From the NCBI GenBank assembly GCA_017472375.1, contig JAFUQL010000142.1, forward strand, positions 1 to 7,549: DNA of 7,549 nucleotides, written 5' to 3'. The first letter of the stretch is position 1. The number at the start of each line of letters is the position of its first letter. Below, piece after piece: positions 5,189 through 7,549 of this stretch. The translations under genes were made by a program, and so were the position numbers. The stretch comes from Oscillospiraceae bacterium (GTDB lineage Bacteria; Bacillota; Clostridia; Oscillospirales; Ruminococcaceae). The notes under the pieces are model-generated. The model was given only the letters and a program-made list of their open reading frames with translations. It was not told the origin of the DNA and did not search any database.

Positions 5189-6682
5189 ATGAGAAGCAGC
5201 GGCGTACTGATGCATCTGTCCTCGCTGGCCAGCCCCTACGGCATTGGGACCATGGGCAAGGCCGCCCGCGACTTTGTGGATTTTCTGCAGCAGGCGGGCC
5301 AGACCTACTGGCAGCTCCTGCCGATCTGCCCCACCGGGTACGGGGACTCGCCTTATCAGTCCTTTTCCACCTTTGCGGGCAACCCCTACTTGATCGACCT
5401 GGATCTGCTGGCCGAGGACGGCCTGCTGGAGCGGTCGGAATACGAGAACATCGACTGGGAGGCGCAGCCCGACACGGTGAATTACAGTGCCCTGTACCGT
5501 CTGCGCTACCCGGTGCTGCGGCTGGCGGCCGAGCGGGTGCTGGACCGCCCTCAGGACGACTATCTGCGCTTCTGCCGGGAGAACACCGACTGGCTGGCCG
5601 ATTACGCCATGTTCATGACCCTGAAGGAGGTCTACGGCGGTGCGGCCTGGCAGCAGTGGCCCGAGCCCCTGCGCTACCGTGACCCCCTCGCGCTGCAGGA
5701 GGCCCGCCTGCGGTACTGTGACAAGGTGGCCTTCTGGCAGGTGACCCAGTACCTGTTCTACCGCCAGTGGAACGACCTGCGGGTGTACGCCGACTCCAGG
5801 GGCATCCGCTTCATCGGCGACCTGCCCATCTACGTTTCGCTGGACAGTGCCGACGTGTGGTCCCATCCGGAGCTGTTCCAGCTGGACCGGAAGGGCTTCC
5901 CCACCGAGGTGGCCGGCTGCCCGCCCGACGGCTTCTCCGCCGACGGACAGCTCTGGGGCAATCCGCTGTTCAACTGGGAGCGCATGGCCGGGGACGGCTA
6001 TGCCTGGTGGGTCAAGCGCATCGCCTTCTGGTGCGAAAAGTACAGCCGTCTGCGCATCGACCACTTCCGCGGCTTTGACAGCTACTTTGCCATCCCCTTC
6101 GGGGATGAGAACGCCCGGCGGGGCGTGTGGCGCAAGGGCCCGGGCATGGAGCTGTTCCGTGCGGTGGAGCGCGCGGTGGGCCGCCGGGACATCATCGCCG
6201 AGGACCTGGGCTATCTGACCGACTCGGTGCGGCAGCTTCTGGCGGAGAGCGGCTTCCCCGGCATGAAGGTATTGGAATTCGGCTTTGACCGGCGGGAGCC
6301 GGACCACGAGGTCTATCTGCCCCACAACTACCCCCGCGGCTGCGTGGCCTATGTGGGCACCCACGACAACGACACCGTGCAGGGCTGGATGGCGAGCGCC
6401 GACCCGGTGGACGTGGCCCATGCCCGCGAGTACCTGGGCCTGAGCAGCGAGGAGGGCTACCACTGGGGCATGATGCGTGCCCTGTGGGCCAGCGTGGCCG
6501 ACCTTGCGGTGGTGCAGGCGCAGGATCTGCTTGGTTTGGGCAGTGAGAGCCGCATGAACACCCCCGGCTCCATGGGCGGCAACTGGTGCTGGCGGGCCCT
6601 GCCCGGCAGTTTCAACGCCCAGCTTGCATGGCGGATGCGCCGCCAGATGGAGCTGTACGGCCGGCTGCCTCAGAACGGCTGA
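5189..6682 (+). CDS. malQ: 4-alpha-glucanotransferase (amylomaltase, GH77)
   Basis: Cytosolic GH77 enzyme that transfers a 4-alpha-glucan segment from one maltodextrin to another or to glucose, used in maltose and glycogen/starch breakdown. The 497-aa product is the usual length of compact bacterial amylomaltases and looks complete. It opens with RSSGVLMHLSSLASPYGIG and carries GDSPYQSFSTFAGNPYLIDL (52-71). All three catalytic residues are visible: the nucleophile Asp291 in RIDHFRGFDSY, the acid/base Glu338 in IIAEDLG, and Asp393 in GTHDNDT, each two residues before the Thermus enzyme's numbering as I recall it (293, 340, 395). The C-terminal RMNTPGSMGGNWCWR block is intact. It lies 32 bp after the LacI-type repressor with no terminator between, so the two share the operator-controlled promoter at 4033-4061. 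No other maltose gene or transporter is in the window. Confidence 0.97.
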   Translation: MRSSGVLMHLSSLASPYGIGTMGKAARDFVDFLQQAGQTYWQLLPICPTGYGDSPYQSFSTFAGNPYLIDLDLLAEDGLLERSEYENIDWEAQPDTVNYSALYRLRYPVLRLAAERVLDRPQDDYLRFCRENTDWLADYAMFMTLKEVYGGAAWQQWPEPLRYRDPLALQEARLRYCDKVAFWQVTQYLFYRQWNDLRVYADSRGIRFIGDLPIYVSLDSADVWSHPELFQLDRKGFPTEVAGCPPDGFSADGQLWGNPLFNWERMAGDGYAWWVKRIAFWCEKYSRLRIDHFRGFDSYFAIPFGDENARRGVWRKGPGMELFRAVERAVGRRDIIAEDLGYLTDSVRQLLAESGFPGMKVLEFGFDRREPDHEVYLPHNYPRGCVAYVGTHDNDTVQGWMASADPVDVAHAREYLGLSSEEGYHWGMMRALWASVADLAVVQAQDLLGLGSESRMNTPGSMGGNWCWRALPGSFNAQLAWRMRRQMELYGRLPQNG

Positions 6683-6700
6683 CCCATACGATGACACACG

Positions 6701-6735
6701 AACTCCCCCGGGGCAGTGCGCCCGGGGGAGTTTTT
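6701..6735 (+). terminator. Intrinsic terminator of lacI-malQ
   Basis: A perfect 12-bp stem (AACTCCCCCGGG / CCCGGGGGAGTT) with an 8-nt loop and a T5 run starts 18 bases after the malQ stop. The minus-strand reading has only two Ts after the stem, so it works mainly in the malQ direction. Confidence 0.92.
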
Positions 6736-6752
6736 GCACCGGCCCCGGCCGC

Positions 6753-6804
6753 AAAATAAAAAGCAGCCGCCCCTGCCCGGGGGAACACATCGGGCGGGGG
6801 CGGC
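6753..6804 (-). terminator. Intrinsic terminator of cysK
   Basis: On the minus strand GCCGCCCC and GGGGCGGC form 8 perfect pairs, then one C-A mismatch, then 5 more pairs (GCCCG / CGGGC) around an 11-nt loop. TGC, five Ts, A and four Ts follow (6762-6753). It begins 71 bases after the cysK stop and faces the malQ terminator, which starts only 17 bp away. Confidence 0.88.
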
Positions 6805-6875
6805 GTTTGTCTGCCATGGGCGGAGAGGACCCCCCGGCCGGAGAAGAGCGGGGGCCGCCTCAGGCAGGGAGCGGA

Positions 6876-7549
6876 TCACTCTGCAAACAGCGGGGTGGAG
6901 AGGTAGCGGTCGCCGGTGTCCGGCAGAAGGGCCACGATGGTCTTGCCGGCGTTTTCGGGGCGGCGGGCGAGCTGGATGGCAGCCCACACCGCCGCGCCGG
7001 AGGAGATGCCCACCAGCACGCCCTCGGTGCGGCCGATGAGCCGCCCGGTGGCAAAGGCGTCCTCATTTTCCACGGTCAGGATCTCGTCGTAGACGGCGGT
7101 GTCCAGCACATCGGGCACAAACCCTGCGCCGATGCCCTGGATCTTGTGGGCACCGGGGGTACCCTTGCTCAGCACGGGAGAGCCGGCAGGCTCCACAGCG
7201 ACCACCTTCACATCTGCGTTGCGGCTCTTGAGATACTCGCCGACGCCGGTGACGGTACCGCCGGTGCCGACGCCTGCCACGAAGATATCCACTTCACCGT
7301 CGGTATCCTCCCAGATTTCAGGGCCGGTGGTGGTTCTGTGGACAGTGGGATTGGCGGGGTTCACGAACTGGCCGGGGATGAAGCTGCCCGGGATTTCCGC
7401 CGCCAGTTCTTCCGCCTTGGCGATGGCGCCCTTCATACCCTTGGCACCCTCGGTCAGAACCAGTTCCGCGCCGTAGGCCTTCATCAGGAGACGGCGTTCC
7501 ATGCTCATGGTCTCGGGCATGACAATGATCGCTCTGTAGCCGCGGGCCG
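6876..7549 (-). CDS. cysK: Cysteine synthase A (O-acetylserine sulfhydrylase), N-terminus outside window
   Basis: PLP enzyme that makes L-cysteine from O-acetylserine and sulfide in the cytosol, the last step of sulfur assimilation. The visible 224 residues run in frame to the right edge and begin ARGYRAIIVMPETMSMERR, a hallmark of CysK. They include the PLP-phosphate loop GTGGT (7254-7268), HKIQGIGAGFVP (7113-7148), SSGAA (6990-7004) with the Ser that contacts the PLP ring nitrogen, and the C-terminal LLPDTGDRYLSTPLF. Family members are about 310 aa, so some 85 residues, including the Schiff-base Lys and the substrate-binding TSGN-type loop, lie beyond 7549. The ATG at 7520 is internal, not the start. 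It is convergent with malQ. Promoter and regulation are not visible. CysM or cystathionine beta-synthase-like relatives are less likely given the exact CysK motifs. Confidence 0.96.
   Translation of the reverse strand, partial: ARGYRAIIVMPETMSMERRLLMKAYGAELVLTEGAKGMKGAIAKAEELAAEIPGSFIPGQFVNPANPTVHRTTTGPEIWEDTDGEVDIFVAGVGTGGTVTGVGEYLKSRNADVKVVAVEPAGSPVLSKGTPGAHKIQGIGAGFVPDVLDTAVYDEILTVENEDAFATGRLIGRTEGVLVGISSGAAVWAAIQLARRPENAGKTIVALLPDTGDRYLSTPLFAE

Noticed and set aside
4997..6817. 606-codon minus-strand open frame
   Set aside because: It is antisense to malQ, its composition is typical of GC-rich shadow frames, and it overlaps two terminators.
1..7549. CRISPR arrays, tRNA or rRNA genes, insertion sequences, phage genes, riboswitches
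   Set aside because: No direct-repeat arrays, transposase-like frames, cloverleaf-like sequence or known leader structures were seen on either strand.

Overview
The window is 7.5 kb of GC-rich bacterial chromosome, densely packed with housekeeping and regulatory genes. Protein sequence style (a short Clostridia-type deformylase, a LacI-regulated amylomaltase, a Firmicutes-type AlkD-like repair protein), strong AGGAGG-like ribosome sites and GC-rich codon use suggest a Gram-positive gut Clostridia member. The Faecalibacterium/Gemmiger/Subdoligranulum group (Oscillospiraceae) would fit. That placement is inference; there is no rRNA or other marker here.

Layout. (1) 1-1346, minus: a six-TM sensor histidine kinase cut by the left edge, starting at TTG, with its own promoter, a 5'-leader hairpin and an 18-bp perfect palindrome upstream. 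(2) 1540-3863, minus: an apparent four-gene operon read from an extended -10 promoter near 3860. Its order is HD-domain (p)ppGpp-hydrolase-like protein, DUF6933-like protein, peptide deformylase, AlkD-like DNA alkylation repair protein, then an intrinsic terminator. The first two genes overlap by 1 nt, and def overlaps the inferred CTG start of the repair gene. (3) 3705-4154: a 450-bp divergent control region with a possible 25-codon leader ORF, an inverted repeat, and the lacI promoter with a perfect GGAAAC/GTTTCC operator. (4) 4155-6682, plus: a LacI-family repressor followed 32 bp later by malQ (4-alpha-glucanotransferase), ending in a 12-bp-stem terminator. (5) 6876-7549, minus: the C-terminal part of cysteine synthase (cysK) cut by the right edge, with its own terminator facing that of malQ.

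How they work together. The lacI-malQ pair is a self-contained maltodextrin/glycogen module: the operator lies just downstream of the only good promoter, so the repressor probably controls itself and malQ. The minus-strand operon groups genes of nucleotide signalling, N-terminal protein processing and DNA repair, with no obvious single pathway. The kinase's response regulator is not in view and may lie beyond the left edge.

I see no phage, transposon, CRISPR, tRNA or rRNA. No novel defence or biosynthetic system is apparent. The most unusual points are the probable CTG start of the repair gene, the altered motif 1 of the deformylase, the isolated palindrome at 1482-1499 and the possible leader peptide at 3731-3808.
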